From: Rhodococcus sp. 105337
Lineage (GTDB): Bacteria; Actinomycetota; Actinomycetes; Mycobacteriales; Mycobacteriaceae
Reading direction: 5' to 3'
DNA length: 64,000 nt
Assembly: GCF_012844225.1 (NCBI RefSeq)
Contig: NZ_JABAGQ010000002.1
Location: 124,001-188,000, forward strand
Below, one piece after another: positions 26,402 to 35,417 of the stretch. The position numbers and the translations under genes were made by a program. Positions within the stretch are counted from its first letter, which is position 1. Every line of letters begins with the position of its first letter. The notes below the pieces were generated by a model that had not been told where the DNA came from, did not search any database, and saw only the letters and a list, made by a program, of their open reading frames with translations.

Positions 26402-27793
26402 TCACAGCACCACCCCCGGGTTCAGGATCGACCGAGGGTCCAGCGCATTCTTGATTTGCCTGGTCAGAGCCATGACATCAGGGCCGACCTGGTCGGGAAG
26501 CCATGCCTTCTTCAAGCGGCCCACGCCGTGCTCCCCGGTGATCGTGCCGCCCAGTTCGATCGCGAGATCCATGATCTTTCCGAAAACCGCCTGTGCTCGC
26601 ACGGCCATCTCGTCGTCGGCGGGGTCGTAGACGATCAGGGGATGGGTGTTGCCGTCCCCCGCGTGAGCGATGACCGCGACCGTCACATCGTGCTCCGCCG
26701 CGAGCGCGGCGATCCCCTCCACAAGCGCGGGAAGAGCCGGCAGGGGAACCCCGACGTCCTCGAGCAGCAGGCTGCCGGTGCGCTCCACCGCGGGGATCGC
26801 CATCCGGCGGGCGGCCGCAAACGCTTCCCCCTCCGCGGCGTCGTCGGTGGTGAACACCTCGTCGGCAACGGCGTCGCGACATGCCTGCGCCATCAGCGTG
26901 ATCTCCGCGGCCGCGGCCGCGCCCGGTACGTCGGAACGCGCGATGAGCATCGCTTCCGTGGAGCGGTCCAGACCCATCCGGAGCATGTCCTCCACCGCTC
27001 CGATCGTGGTCCGGTCCATGAATTCGAGCATCGCGGGCCGCAGCATGCCGGTGATCGCGACGACCGCGTCGGCGGCGGCCTGGACCGACCCGAACGTGGC
27101 GACCATCGTCGACGCCGGTGGTTGCGGCGGAAGCAGTCGCAACGTCACCTCCGTGATGACGCCGAGGGTGCCTTCGCTGCCGACGAACAGTTTCGTCAAG
27201 GACAGGCCGGCGACGTCCTTGAGTCTCGGGCCGCCCAATCGCACCGCGGTACCGTCCGCCAGCACGACCTCGAGACCGAGGACGTAATCGGACGTGACCC
27301 CGTACTTCACACAGCACAGGCCGCCGGCGTTGGTCGCGGCGTTGCCGCCGATCGTGCAGATCTCGAACGACGACGGGTCCGTCGGGTACCACAGACCGTG
27401 CTCGGCCGCTGCCCGCTTGACCTCGGAATTGAGGAGCCCCGGCTGCGCAACTGCGGTTCGGGTGGTCGTGTCCACCGTGAGCGCACGCATCTTCTCGGTG
27501 CTCAGCACGATGCCCCCGGCGATGCCGCCGGATCCGCCCGACAGACTCGTGCCGGCTCCCCGGGGCACCACCGGGACGCGATGGGTGTTCGCCCACCGCA
27601 GCGTGGCCTGCACGTCCGTGGTCGACGTGGCGCGCACCAGGGCGGCGGGCACAACCGCGTCCGGGTCCTGCGCACGGTCGTGGCGGTATCCGGCGAGGAT
27701 GTCAGGGTCGGTGACCAGTGCGCCCTGCGGCAACGCGGCGGCCAGTTCGGTCAGCGGCATCGCAGGCAGTCCGGTTTCCTGTTCGGTGGACAT
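26402..27793 (-). CDS. FAD-binding oxidoreductase, GlcD/D-2-hydroxyacid dehydrogenase type
   Basis: A 463-residue flavoprotein of the PCMH/VAO fold. FAD-binding motifs 'VVPRGAGTSLSGGSGG' (about 78-93) and 'CTIGGNAATNAGGLCCVKYG' are clear. The C-terminal FAD-linked oxidase domain has 'AHAGDGNTHPLI' and 'GEHGVGRLKKAWL', the metal/substrate region of D-lactate, D-2-hydroxyglutarate and glycolate dehydrogenases. It oxidises a D-2-hydroxyacid, most likely lactate or glycolate-like; which one is unclear. It begins four bases after the acyl-CoA synthetase stop, so the two are an operon. Confidence 0.9.
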   Translation of the reverse strand: MSTEQETGLPAMPLTELAAALPQGALVTDPDILAGYRHDRAQDPDAVVPAALVRATSTTDVQATLRWANTHRVPVVPRGAGTSLSGGSGGIAGGIVLSTEKMRALTVDTTTRTAVAQPGLLNSEVKRAAAEHGLWYPTDPSSFEICTIGGNAATNAGGLCCVKYGVTSDYVLGLEVVLADGTAVRLGGPRLKDVAGLSLTKLFVGSEGTLGVITEVTLRLLPPQPPASTMVATFGSVQAAADAVVAITGMLRPAMLEFMDRTTIGAVEDMLRMGLDRSTEAMLIARSDVPGAAAAAEITLMAQACRDAVADEVFTTDDAAEGEAFAAARRMAIPAVERTGSLLLEDVGVPLPALPALVEGIAALAAEHDVTVAVIAHAGDGNTHPLIVYDPADDEMAVRAQAVFGKIMDLAIELGGTITGEHGVGRLKKAWLPDQVGPDVMALTRQIKNALDPRSILNPGVVL

Positions 27794-27797
27794 CTCG

Positions 27798-29342
27798 TCA
27801 CCCCGCCGCCGGGACGTAGCGGGCACGCAACTTGTGTTTGACCAGCTTGCCGGTGGGTGTGCGCGGCAGGTCGTCGGAGAAGTCCACACTGCGCGGTGCC
27901 TTGAAGTGCGACACGCGGTCGCGGACGTACTCGAGCAGTTCCTGCTCGAGTTCGGGACTCGGCGTGACCCCGTCTGCGAGTTGCACGACGGCCTTGACCT
28001 CTTCGCCCATCTCCGTGTTCGGCACGCCGATGACCGCCACGTCGTAGACCTTCGGGTGCAGGGTGAGGACGTTCTCCGACTCCTGTGGGTAGATGTTGAC
28101 GCCGCCGGAGATGATCATGAAGGCGGCGCGGTCGGTCAGGTAGAGGAAGCGGTCGTCGTCGAGGTACCCGATATCCCCGCTCGTCGTCCAGGTCGGGTGG
28201 TCGGGATGTGTTGCCGCTGCGGTCTTCTCGGGGTCGTTGTGGTATCGGAAAGGGTGTTCGTCGCGTTCCCACCACACTGTCCCGATCGCGCCGGCGGGGA
28301 GTTCGCTTCCCTCGTCGTCGCAGATGTGGACGATGCCCATGACGCCGTCGCGCCCCACGGACCCGGGCCGCGCGAGCGCCTGCCCGGAGTCGATGAAGGT
28401 CGCGCCCGCACCTTCGGTGGACGCGTAGTACTCGTGGATCACCGGGCCCCACCACTCGATCATCGCCCGCTTGATCTCCGGTGGGCACGGTGCGGCCGCG
28501 TGGATCGCGACCTTCATGCTCGAGACGTCGTATCTCGCCCGCGTCTCCTCCGGCAGTTTCAGCATCCGCACGAACATCGTCGGCACCCACTGGGAGGCCG
28601 TGACCGAGTACTTCTCGATCAGGGCGAGCGCTTCTTCGGCGTCGAAGCGGTCCATCAGGATCACGGTGCCGCCGACAGACTGAACGGTGCCGCAGAACCG
28701 GAGCGGCGCAGCGTGATACAGCGGGGCGGGGCACAGGTAGACCGTGGTGTCGTCGAACCCGTACATGGGCGCGAACACCGCGGTGTACGGGTCGGGGACG
28801 TCCTGCACCTGGCCCACGGACAGAGCCGGTTCGATTCCCTTCGGCCGCCCGGTGGTGCCGGAGGAATACAGCATGTCCCGGCCACGAGGCTGGTCGTCGA
28901 GCGGTGACGGATCGTGGCGGGCGAGCGCATCCTCGTAGTCGTCGAAGCCGGGAAGCGACCCGCCGAAGACGAGGCGGTGGGCCACTCCCGGGTACGCCCC
29001 GGGTGACGTATCGACCGCCGACAGGGCGTGTGCCGAGACGACCAGGGCTTGCGCGTCGCAGTCGTCGACGATGTAGGCCGCTTCGTCGGGAGTGAGGTGC
29101 CGATTGACCACGGTGATGTACAGGCCGGAACGCAGTGCTGCCCAGTACACCTCCATGACGCGCAGGTCGTTGTCGGATATCAACGCAAGATGGTCGCCGG
29201 GCGCCAGGCCGGCGGCGCGCAGATGCTTCGCCAGCCGGATAGAGAGTTCGTCCAGTTCCCGGTAGGTGAGCGATTCGCCCGTCGCGGGCCGGATGATGGC
29301 CGGCTTGTCGGGGGTGGTCGCGACGAAGTTCCCTGGGTACAT
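27798..29342 (-). CDS. Acyl-CoA synthetase (FadD-type AMP-dependent ligase)
   Basis: A 514-residue ANL-superfamily ligase that activates a carboxylate to acyl-AMP and then acyl-CoA. The P-loop is '[12 protein letters not shown]' (about 160-171), with '[12 protein letters not shown]', the hinge '[19 protein letters not shown]' and the catalytic lysine region '[17 protein letters not shown]' at the end. All core motifs are intact. The ATG at 29342 follows TAGACC by seven bases. First gene of a pair with the D-2-hydroxyacid-type flavoprotein, suggesting catabolism of a hydroxy or short-chain acid. Substrate not predictable. Confidence 0.92.
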   Translation of the reverse strand: MYPGNFVATTPDKPAIIRPATGESLTYRELDELSIRLAKHLRAAGLAPGDHLALISDNDLRVMEVYWAALRSGLYITVVNRHLTPDEAAYIVDDCDAQALVVSAHALSAVDTSPGAYPGVAHRLVFGGSLPGFDDYEDALARHDPSPLDDQPRGRDMLYSSGTTGRPKGIEPALSVGQVQDVPDPYTAVFAPMYGFDDTTVYLCPAPLYHAAPLRFCGTVQSVGGTVILMDRFDAEEALALIEKYSVTASQWVPTMFVRMLKLPEETRARYDVSSMKVAIHAAAPCPPEIKRAMIEWWGPVIHEYYASTEGAGATFIDSGQALARPGSVGRDGVMGIVHICDDEGSELPAGAIGTVWWERDEHPFRYHNDPEKTAAATHPDHPTWTTSGDIGYLDDDRFLYLTDRAAFMIISGGVNIYPQESENVLTLHPKVYDVAVIGVPNTEMGEEVKAVVQLADGVTPSPELEQELLEYVRDRVSHFKAPRSVDFSDDLPRTPTGKLVKHKLRARYVPAAG

Positions 29343-29466
29343 GGTCCCCGGTCTACCACAAGATGTGTCGTACGCCACACGGTTGCTCCGCGTCGGGGCA
29401 TTGCGCCGGGACGTGTGTAGGTGGGAACGGACGGGTATACCCCGCACACATCGAAAGGAGAGCACG

Positions 29467-29724
29467 ATGCCGAACTCGTCGATCAAGAACGAAAAGATGT
29501 ACGAAGAGTTGCGGGACGACGGCGCGTCGAAGGAGAAAGCTGCCCGGATCTCCAACGCTGCCGCTGCCGAGGGCAAGTCGAAGGTCGGGAAGCGAGGCGG
29601 AAAGTCCGGGTCGTACGACGACTGGACTGTCGACGACCTGAAGAAGCGGGCGAAAGAACTCGGCTTGAGCGGTTACTCGAGCATGCGCAAGAACGAACTC
29701 GTGGACGCGTTGCGCAACCACTGA
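29467..29724 (+). CDS. Small SAP/Rho N-terminal-like domain protein
   Basis: An 85-residue, highly charged protein. Residues 1-35 form a Lys/Glu/Ala-rich helix ('[20 protein letters not shown]'), followed by a Gly/Lys linker. A C-terminal SAP-like helix-extended loop-helix spans about 50-83 ('[30 protein letters not shown]'), as in the N-terminal domain of Rho. Such domains bind nucleic acid. The ATG has an excellent ribosome site (AAAGGAG). A hairpin follows the gene. Possibly a small nucleoid or stress protein; the role is inferred only from the domain. Confidence 0.8.
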   Translation: MPNSSIKNEKMYEELRDDGASKEKAARISNAAAAEGKSKVGKRGGKSGSYDDWTVDDLKKRAKELGLSGYSSMRKNELVDALRNH

Positions 29725-29741
29725 CGGGAAGGCAACCTGGA

Positions 29742-29768
29742 CTCGCGTGGCCACCCCCGGCCCGCGAG
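29742..29768 (+). terminator. Hairpin after the SAP-like gene
   Basis: Arms CTCGCG and CGCGAG enclose GGCC/GGCC with one bulged base and a six-base loop, starting 17 bases after the stop codon. No T-run. It lies just before the next plus-strand gene, so it may only partly stop transcription. Confidence 0.45.
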
Positions 29769-29778
29769 AGGGGCAGGC

Positions 29779-30711
29779 ATGGCATTGAGCGTGGACGGCG
29801 ACACCCTGTACTTCGAGTTCCCCGAAGTACACGGGGAAGCCGAACTGGCCGTCTCGTTCCACCGCACCGTCCGGGTGCCGGACGACGGGAAGCGCTACCC
29901 GCTGCCACCGAGCCTGGGCACCTTTCCTCTACGTGTTTTGGACGAGCACATCGTCCTGCCCGTATGGCAGTCCGAAGCCTGCTGGATCAAGTTCGACACT
30001 CGTTATCCGTTTCTCGTCAAGGTCGGAACCGGCGACGTCGACGCGGTGACGGGCGGGCCCTGGACGCCGGAACCCGATTTCGATGCCGAGGACTATTTCG
30101 AGGTCCCGGAACAACCCTGGCTCGACGGGTTCTGTGTGGACGGCGGACTGGTCCGCCAGTTCGTGGCGATGCCGCTGGGTGCGGGGTACACCGTCGAGGA
30201 ACAACTCGGTCGCGGGCCGGCCACCGGGGGAATCCGGATCGCCGCGTCCCCGATGAGGGCCGACGTGTACGAGCGGCGGCGCGCGCGAACCGACGACCGG
30301 CAGCACATGATGACCTTCGCGCCGCCTCCGCCGCCCGGCATGGGACTCGGCGCGGGCGGTTCGATCACCCAGCGCGTCGCGACGCCGGTGGAAGAACGCG
30401 GCGTATGGGACACGGGCCGTCGCTCGGCTGCGCACGTTGCGCTGGTCAACAGCGTGCAGTGGGAAACCCTGACGGGAACAGCGCCGCCGACCGAGCCGAT
30501 CACCGCGCGCGAGTACACCGAGCGCGGGTATCCGTGGTTCGAGGTGTACGACGAGTCGGTCGCGCGGGAAGCGGCCACGGCACTGTCGGGTGTCGAGACC
30601 GTCTCGCGCGTGCTCGCCCGCCGAGGGGACGACCCGCTGGCCGGAAACGAGACCGTCGACGTGCCCGAACTCCTGAGGATCCGTCCGCGGAAGGGCCGGG
30701 ACCGCGGTTGA
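29779..30711 (+). CDS. Conserved hypothetical protein
   Basis: A 310-residue soluble protein, beta-rich in the first half ('LYFEFPEVHGEAELAVSFHRTVRVPDDG', 'ACWIKFDTRYPFLVKVG'), with a Pro/Gly-rich loop ('FAPPPPPGMGLGAGGS') near residue 180 and a helical C-terminus. The 'FHRTLRIPDDGK..PLPPxLG.F' opening and 'PMYQREA-xWI' like segment recall a widespread uncharacterised bacterial family found near stress genes. No catalytic motif is clear. The gene starts 54 bases after the SAP-like gene on the same strand. Confidence 0.75.
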   Translation: MALSVDGDTLYFEFPEVHGEAELAVSFHRTVRVPDDGKRYPLPPSLGTFPLRVLDEHIVLPVWQSEACWIKFDTRYPFLVKVGTGDVDAVTGGPWTPEPDFDAEDYFEVPEQPWLDGFCVDGGLVRQFVAMPLGAGYTVEEQLGRGPATGGIRIAASPMRADVYERRRARTDDRQHMMTFAPPPPPGMGLGAGGSITQRVATPVEERGVWDTGRRSAAHVALVNSVQWETLTGTAPPTEPITAREYTERGYPWFEVYDESVAREAATALSGVETVSRVLARRGDDPLAGNETVDVPELLRIRPRKGRDRG

Positions 30712-30727
30712 GATCCGCCGTTGGGGC

Positions 30728-32230
30728 TCAGCCGAATTCGACACCCTGGGCAAGCGGGAGTTCGTTCGAGTAGTTCACCGTGTTGGTGGCGCGGCGCATG
30801 TACGCCTTCCATGAATCCGAACCCGATTCGCGGCCGCCGCCGGTCTCCTTCTCACCGCCGAACGCACCACCGATCTCCGCCCCGGAGGTACCGATGTTGA
30901 CGTTCGCGATACCGCAGTCCGAGCGGGAGAGGAACTGCTCGGCCTCCCGTTGGTCGAGGGTGAAGATCGACGACGACAGCCCCTGGGGGACTGCGTTGTT
31001 CAGCGTGATCGCCTCGTCGAGGTCGTCGTAGGTGAGGACGTACAGGATCGGTGCGAACGTCTCCTCCCGTACGACCTCGGTCTGGCCCGGCATGCGGACG
31101 AGTGCGGGGGAGACGTAGACCCCCTTCCCGGACACGTCGACACGGTCGCCGCCGGCGACGACAACGCCGCCGTCGGCAGCGGCGCGATCGAGAGCAGAGC
31201 GCATCGCCTCGTACGATTTCTCCGAGACGAGCGGACCCACGAGGACTCCCTCGTCGAACGGATTTCCCACGCGCAAGCCGGAATACGCGGTTGCGAGCCG
31301 CTCGACGAGCGTGTCGGCGATCGACCGGTGCACGATGAGCCGCCGGAGTGTCGTGCACCGCTGCCCGGCGGTACCCGCGGCGGCGAACACGACGCCGCGC
31401 ACCGTGAGGTCGAGGTCGGCCGACGGAGTGACGATCGCTGCGTTGTTGCCTCCGAGTTCGAGCAGGCACCGGCCGAATCGAGCGGCGACGCGGGGAGCAA
31501 CCGCCCGCCCCATCCGCACGGACCCGGTTGCGCTGACGAGCGCGATCCGCGGATCGTCGGAAAGGGTTTCTCCGACGCGGGAGTCGCCGAGAAGCACGTG
31601 GTGCAGGCCGTCGGGCGCGCCCACATCGGCGGCAGCGCGCCGCAGGAGTGCGTCACACGCGAGCGCGGTGAGCGGCGTGGTCTCGGACGGCTTCCACACC
31701 ACCGGGTCGCCGCACACGAGCGCGATCGCGGTGTTCCACGACCACACCGCGACCGGGAAGTTGAACGCCGAGATGACACCGACCACACCGAGGGGATGCC
31801 ATGTCTCCATCAGGCGGTGACCCGGACGTTCGGACGGCATGGTCCGCCCGTACAACTGGCGGGACAGCCCGACGGCGAAGTCGCAGACGTCGATCATCTC
31901 CTGAACCTCACCGGCCGCCTCGGACGGGATCTTCCCGACCTCGAGTGTGACGAGTGCTGCCAGGTCGCTCTTGTGCTCGACGAGGAGTTCGCCGAGACGT
32001 CGGACGAGTTGTCCGCGAACCGGGGCGGGCACGTGTCGCCATTGCTCGAACGCGCTTGCGGCGGTCGAAATGGCGAGATCGACGTCTTCGGCCGAGTGGA
32101 GGGGAAGTCGAGCGAGTTCGGTGCCGTCGACCGGGCTCGTGACGCCGAGGACACCGTCCTGCGGAAGTTCGACTCCGCAACGGCTCAGGGCCGCCTCTGC
32201 TCGGGTGCGGAGGTCGGAGGTCGCATTCAT
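30728..32230 (-). CDS. pcd: L-2-aminoadipate-6-semialdehyde dehydrogenase (aldehyde dehydrogenase family)
   Basis: A 500-residue NAD(P)-dependent aldehyde dehydrogenase of the ALDH7 type. Signatures: 'GVISAFNFPVAVWSWNTA', 'WKPSETTPLTALA', catalytic Glu in 'LLELGGNNA', catalytic Cys in 'GTAGQRCTTLRR', and the ALDH7 C-terminal 'IGTSGAEIGGAFGGEKETGGGRESGSD'. It oxidises the semialdehyde made by the lysine 6-aminotransferase encoded nearby to alpha-aminoadipate. Divergent from lrpA, 36 bases apart; lat follows lrpA. This three-gene set matches Rv3293-Rv3291c-Rv3290c. The ATG at 32230 gives the expected N-terminus. Confidence 0.92.
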   Translation of the reverse strand: MNATSDLRTRAEAALSRCGVELPQDGVLGVTSPVDGTELARLPLHSAEDVDLAISTAASAFEQWRHVPAPVRGQLVRRLGELLVEHKSDLAALVTLEVGKIPSEAAGEVQEMIDVCDFAVGLSRQLYGRTMPSERPGHRLMETWHPLGVVGVISAFNFPVAVWSWNTAIALVCGDPVVWKPSETTPLTALACDALLRRAAADVGAPDGLHHVLLGDSRVGETLSDDPRIALVSATGSVRMGRAVAPRVAARFGRCLLELGGNNAAIVTPSADLDLTVRGVVFAAAGTAGQRCTTLRRLIVHRSIADTLVERLATAYSGLRVGNPFDEGVLVGPLVSEKSYEAMRSALDRAAADGGVVVAGGDRVDVSGKGVYVSPALVRMPGQTEVVREETFAPILYVLTYDDLDEAITLNNAVPQGLSSSIFTLDQREAEQFLSRSDCGIANVNIGTSGAEIGGAFGGEKETGGGRESGSDSWKAYMRRATNTVNYSNELPLAQGVEFG

Positions 32231-32266
32231 CGGTGTGGTCCCTTCGTGCTCGGATAATCTGCGCGG

Positions 32267-32716
32267 GTGCCGGAATCCCCTAAAGACGCGCTGGACGAGA
32301 TCGATCGATTGCTGTTGCGCGAATTGGAAGCCGACGGGCGGGCCACCTTGGCCGCGCTTGCCGACAAGGCGGGCCTGTCGGTGTCCGCCGTCCAATCCCG
32401 GGTACGACGCCTCGAGTCGCGCGACATCATTCGCGGGTACAGCGCCAGAATCGATCCCGAGGCGATCGGACTCGCGCTCTCGGCGTTCGTCGCCATCACC
32501 CCTCTTGATCCGTCTCAGCCGGACGATGCACCGGCGCGATTGCGCCATATCGACGCCATCGAATCCTGTCACTCGGTCGCCGGGGACGAAAGCTACATCC
32601 TCCTCGTGCGTGTCGCCTCGCCGCGCGCGCTCGAACATCTGCTTCAGCAAATTCGTGCGACCGCGAACGTGGCAACCCGGAGCACCGTCATTCTCCAAAC
32701 ATTTTACGAGCGGTGA
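32267..32716 (+). CDS. lrpA: Lrp/AsnC-family transcriptional regulator
   Basis: A 149-residue feast/famine regulator: N-terminal helix-turn-helix (about 10-55, 'LDEIDRLLLRELEADGRATLAALADKAG' region split over residues 9-36, then 'SVSAVQSRVRRLESRDII') and a C-terminal RAM ligand domain (about 70-149). It probably senses lysine or another amino acid and controls lat and pcd, which flank it. The GTG start follows TAATCT (32255-32260) by six bases, a leaderless arrangement. Corresponds to LrpA (Rv3291c). Confidence 0.92.
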   Translation: MPESPKDALDEIDRLLLRELEADGRATLAALADKAGLSVSAVQSRVRRLESRDIIRGYSARIDPEAIGLALSAFVAITPLDPSQPDDAPARLRHIDAIESCHSVAGDESYILLVRVASPRALEHLLQQIRATANVATRSTVILQTFYER

Positions 32717-32757
32717 CGGTAAACGCCGGTAAATTTCTTGTAATGAAGACCCTTTAC
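32703..32757. promoter_or_regulatory. A/T-rich cluster of GTAAA/TTTAC half-sites before lat
   Basis: TTTAC at 32703-32707 and 32753-32757 and GTAAA at 32719-32723 and 32729-32733 lie in an otherwise GC-rich sequence just upstream of the lat promoter (TATCGT at 32772-32777). Several spaced half-sites are what an Lrp/AsnC octamer would need. LrpA, encoded immediately upstream, is the obvious candidate. Confidence 0.45.
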
Positions 32758-32784
32758 TGAATGTTCTGACGTATCGTTCCCGGT

Positions 32785-34122
32785 ATGAGTACTGCACTCC
32801 GGCGCCCGGACAGTGACGGATCCCTCCTTCCCGACCGCGTTCACGACGTACTGCGGCAGCACCTGCTCACGGACGGAGCAGACCTCGTCCTCGACCTCGA
32901 ACGCTCACGCGGCCTACGACTGGTCGACCAGCGCGACGGCACTGTCTACCTCGACATGTTCGGGTTTTTCGCGTCCTCGGCGCTGGGCATGAACCATCCT
33001 GCGCTCGCGGACGACCCCGGTGCCGCAGAGGAGTTCTGCACTGTCGCACCGAACAAGCCCAGCAACTCCGACATCTATACGGTGCCGATGGCCCGGTTCG
33101 TCGACACCTTCGCCCGGGTCCTCGGGGACCCGGCCCTGCCGCACCTGTTCTTCGTCGACGGCGGTGCGCTCGCCGTCGAGAACGCTCTCAAGGCCGCGTT
33201 CGACTGGAAGAGCCGCCTCAACGAGTCCCGCGGACTCGACCCCGGCCTCGGAGGCTCGGTACTTCATCTGACCGAGGCGTTCCACGGGCGGAGCGGCTAC
33301 ACGATGTCGCTCACCAACACCGATCCGGTGAAGACCGCACGCTTCCCGAAGTTCGACTGGCCGCGAATCGACGCGCCCTATCTGTGCGACGGCCGCGACA
33401 TCGCCGCGGCGGAGGATCGCGCGCTCGACCAGGCGCGCGCCGCATTCGCCGAGCGCCCCCACGACATCGCGTGCTTCATCGCCGAACCCGTCCAAGGGGA
33501 GGGCGGCGACCACCACTTCCGTCCGGAGTTCTTCCGGGCCATGGCGGATCTGTGCCGCGCCAACGACGCGCTGTTCGTGTTCGACGAGGTGCAGACCGGT
33601 GTCGGACTCACCGGCACCACCTGGGCCTATCAGCAGTTCGGCGTGGCTCCCGACCTCGTGGCATTCGGAAAGAAGACGCAGGTGTGCGGGATCATGGCCG
33701 GCGGGCGGATCGACGAAGTGCCCGACAACGTCTTCACGGTGAGCTCTCGTCTCAACTCCACCTGGGGTGGCAATCTCACCGACATGGTGCGTGCCCGCCG
33801 CATCCTCGAGGTGATCGAACGGGACGGACTGATCGAGCGTGCCCGCACCCGTGGGGCGCATCTGCTGGCCGGAGTGCAGCAACTCGCCGCGCGCCGTCCT
33901 GCGGTGACGGAGCCGAGGGGCCGCGGGCTGATGTGTGCGCTGACCCTGCCGTCACCGGACATGCGCGACGCGGTGCTGCGCGACCTGTACCGCGACGAGC
34001 ACGTCCTCATGATCGGCACCGGCACCCGCGGTATCCGATTCCGGCCCCCGCTGACGGTCACGACAGCCGAACTCGACGAGGCGCTCGCCGCCGTGGACCG
34101 GGTCCTCGGGCGCCACACCTGA
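32785..34122 (+). CDS. lat: L-lysine 6-transaminase
   Basis: A 445-residue class III PLP aminotransferase that moves the epsilon-amino group of lysine to 2-oxoglutarate, giving aminoadipate semialdehyde. 'FVFDEVQTGVG' (264-274) holds the PLP-ring aspartate, and 'LVAFGKKTQVCG' holds the Schiff-base lysine (K296 or K297). The substrate-specific 'EPVQGEGGDHHFRPEFF' is typical of Lat. The ATG follows TATCGT by seven bases (leaderless). Lies after lrpA and pairs with pcd for lysine catabolism; in M. tuberculosis the orthologue is induced in starvation. Confidence 0.95.
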   Translation: MSTALRRPDSDGSLLPDRVHDVLRQHLLTDGADLVLDLERSRGLRLVDQRDGTVYLDMFGFFASSALGMNHPALADDPGAAEEFCTVAPNKPSNSDIYTVPMARFVDTFARVLGDPALPHLFFVDGGALAVENALKAAFDWKSRLNESRGLDPGLGGSVLHLTEAFHGRSGYTMSLTNTDPVKTARFPKFDWPRIDAPYLCDGRDIAAAEDRALDQARAAFAERPHDIACFIAEPVQGEGGDHHFRPEFFRAMADLCRANDALFVFDEVQTGVGLTGTTWAYQQFGVAPDLVAFGKKTQVCGIMAGGRIDEVPDNVFTVSSRLNSTWGGNLTDMVRARRILEVIERDGLIERARTRGAHLLAGVQQLAARRPAVTEPRGRGLMCALTLPSPDMRDAVLRDLYRDEHVLMIGTGTRGIRFRPPLTVTTAELDEALAAVDRVLGRHT

Positions 34123-34170
34123 GCCGTGCGGGGCTTTCCGGTTCCGAGCGCAACGCCGTAGGTTGTCGAC

Positions 34171-34995
34171 ATGACCGATGCACTGGGCAGCGAGGCCGCT
34201 GCGGACACCGCCTTCGCGATCCCGTCACTGGCGAACTTCCGCGACATCGGCGGGTGTGCGAGTTCCTACGGTGGCGTGGTTCGTACCGGGGTGGTGTACC
34301 GCTCGACCGACCTGAGCCGGGTCACCGAGACCGATCTCGACACACTCACGGCGCTGCACATCGCGAACGTCTTCGACCTCCGCACCGCGGCCGAGCAGGA
34401 GCTGCGTCCGGACAAGCTTCCGGCGCACGCCCGGCACTTCGCCCTCGACGTCCTCGCCGACCGGAACAACGGGTCCATCGCGGCAGCACTTCCCGACATC
34501 GTTGCCGATCCCGCACTGGCCGCCCAGGCGTTCGGTGACGGCCGCGCCGTCGAATATCTGCGGGGGAGCTACCGGGACTTCGTGACGTTGCCGAGCGCTC
34601 TCGCGTCGTATCGCGCTGTCGCGGAAGGTATGGCGCAGGGCGACGTTCCCGCGCTGGTCCACTGCAGCGCGGGGAAGGACCGGACGGGGTGGGCCGCAGC
34701 GTCCCTGCTCCTGTTCGCCGGCGCCGACGAGGATGCGGTGTTCGCCGAGTACCTGCGTACCAACGACATGCTGCTGCCCGCTTTCGACACGATGTTCGCC
34801 CGCTTCGCCGAACGGGGAGGTGACCCGGACATCCTCGTTCCGATTCTCGGTGTGCGGCGCGAGTACCTCGAAACCGCAATCGACGAGGCGCTGACCCGGT
34901 ACGGCAGCATCGAAGGGTATTTCGCGGCCGGCCTCGGTCTCAGCGACACCGCGCTGCAGGCTCTGCGCGACCGCCTCGTGGCCCCGCAGGAGTGA
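34171..34995 (+). CDS. Tyrosine/phosphoinositide-type protein phosphatase (PtpB-like)
   Basis: A 274-residue phosphatase of the Y_phosphatase3 family. The P-loop is H164-CSAGKDR-TG with nucleophile Cys165 and Arg171. The 'K-D-R' version is the PtpB/triple-specificity form seen in M. tuberculosis PtpB. The N-terminal 'NFRDIGG' and 'LYRSTDLS'-like segment (residues 22-50) are also typical. No signal peptide; PtpB-type enzymes can be secreted by other means. The ATG at 34171 follows TAGGTT by six bases (leaderless). It occupies the interval that holds other genes between lat and accA3 in M. tuberculosis. Confidence 0.9.
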   Translation: MTDALGSEAAADTAFAIPSLANFRDIGGCASSYGGVVRTGVVYRSTDLSRVTETDLDTLTALHIANVFDLRTAAEQELRPDKLPAHARHFALDVLADRNNGSIAAALPDIVADPALAAQAFGDGRAVEYLRGSYRDFVTLPSALASYRAVAEGMAQGDVPALVHCSAGKDRTGWAAASLLLFAGADEDAVFAEYLRTNDMLLPAFDTMFARFAERGGDPDILVPILGVRREYLETAIDEALTRYGSIEGYFAAGLGLSDTALQALRDRLVAPQE

Positions 34996-35047
34996 GCGTT
35001 CGCCGGGCAGGCGGTACCTGACGAACAGGCCGGTGCCGCAAACGGTT

Positions 35048-35407
35048 TCAGCGTGCGCGCGCTGCGCGGGTGCGGCGGCGGAGCGCCTCGGCGACGGCGA
35101 GGCCGACAAGGATGCCGAAGAGGTCGGCGCACCAGTCCCAGACCGATCCCGAACGCCGCACGGCGACGGTCGCCTGCAACACCTCGGTGAGAGCTCCGTA
35201 CGCGGCCAGCCCCACCAGCGTGATCGCGGGGGAGAAGCGCGCGAAGCGGGAGCAGTACGCCAGCACCGCGAACATGAGCGCGTGGGTCACCTTGTCGGAA
35301 TGCGGTGGCCCCGAGGGAGTGGTGTCGCCGGGCAGGAGAAGCATCACCGTGACCGCGATGACGGCAACCACGAGTGGCAGCACTCGCTGCCAGGCGAAAG
35401 GGGGCAT
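35048..35407 (-). CDS. VanZ-like membrane protein
   Basis: A 119-residue integral membrane protein with about four segments (residues 7-25, 37-53, 60-80, 85-110) and the VanZ-like pattern 'SDKVTHALMFAVLAYCSRF...GALTEVLQATV'. VanZ relatives affect glycopeptide resistance in some species, but most are uncharacterised. The ATG at 35407 is used; a GTG at 35428 would add seven residues and overlap the DUF1707 gene by 11 bases. Last gene of a minus-strand set with DUF1707 and MHYT genes. Confidence 0.8.
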   Translation of the reverse strand: MPPFAWQRVLPLVVAVIAVTVMLLLPGDTTPSGPPHSDKVTHALMFAVLAYCSRFARFSPAITLVGLAAYGALTEVLQATVAVRRSGSVWDWCADLFGILVGLAVAEALRRRTRAARAR

Positions 35408-35417
35408 GGCGCCAACG

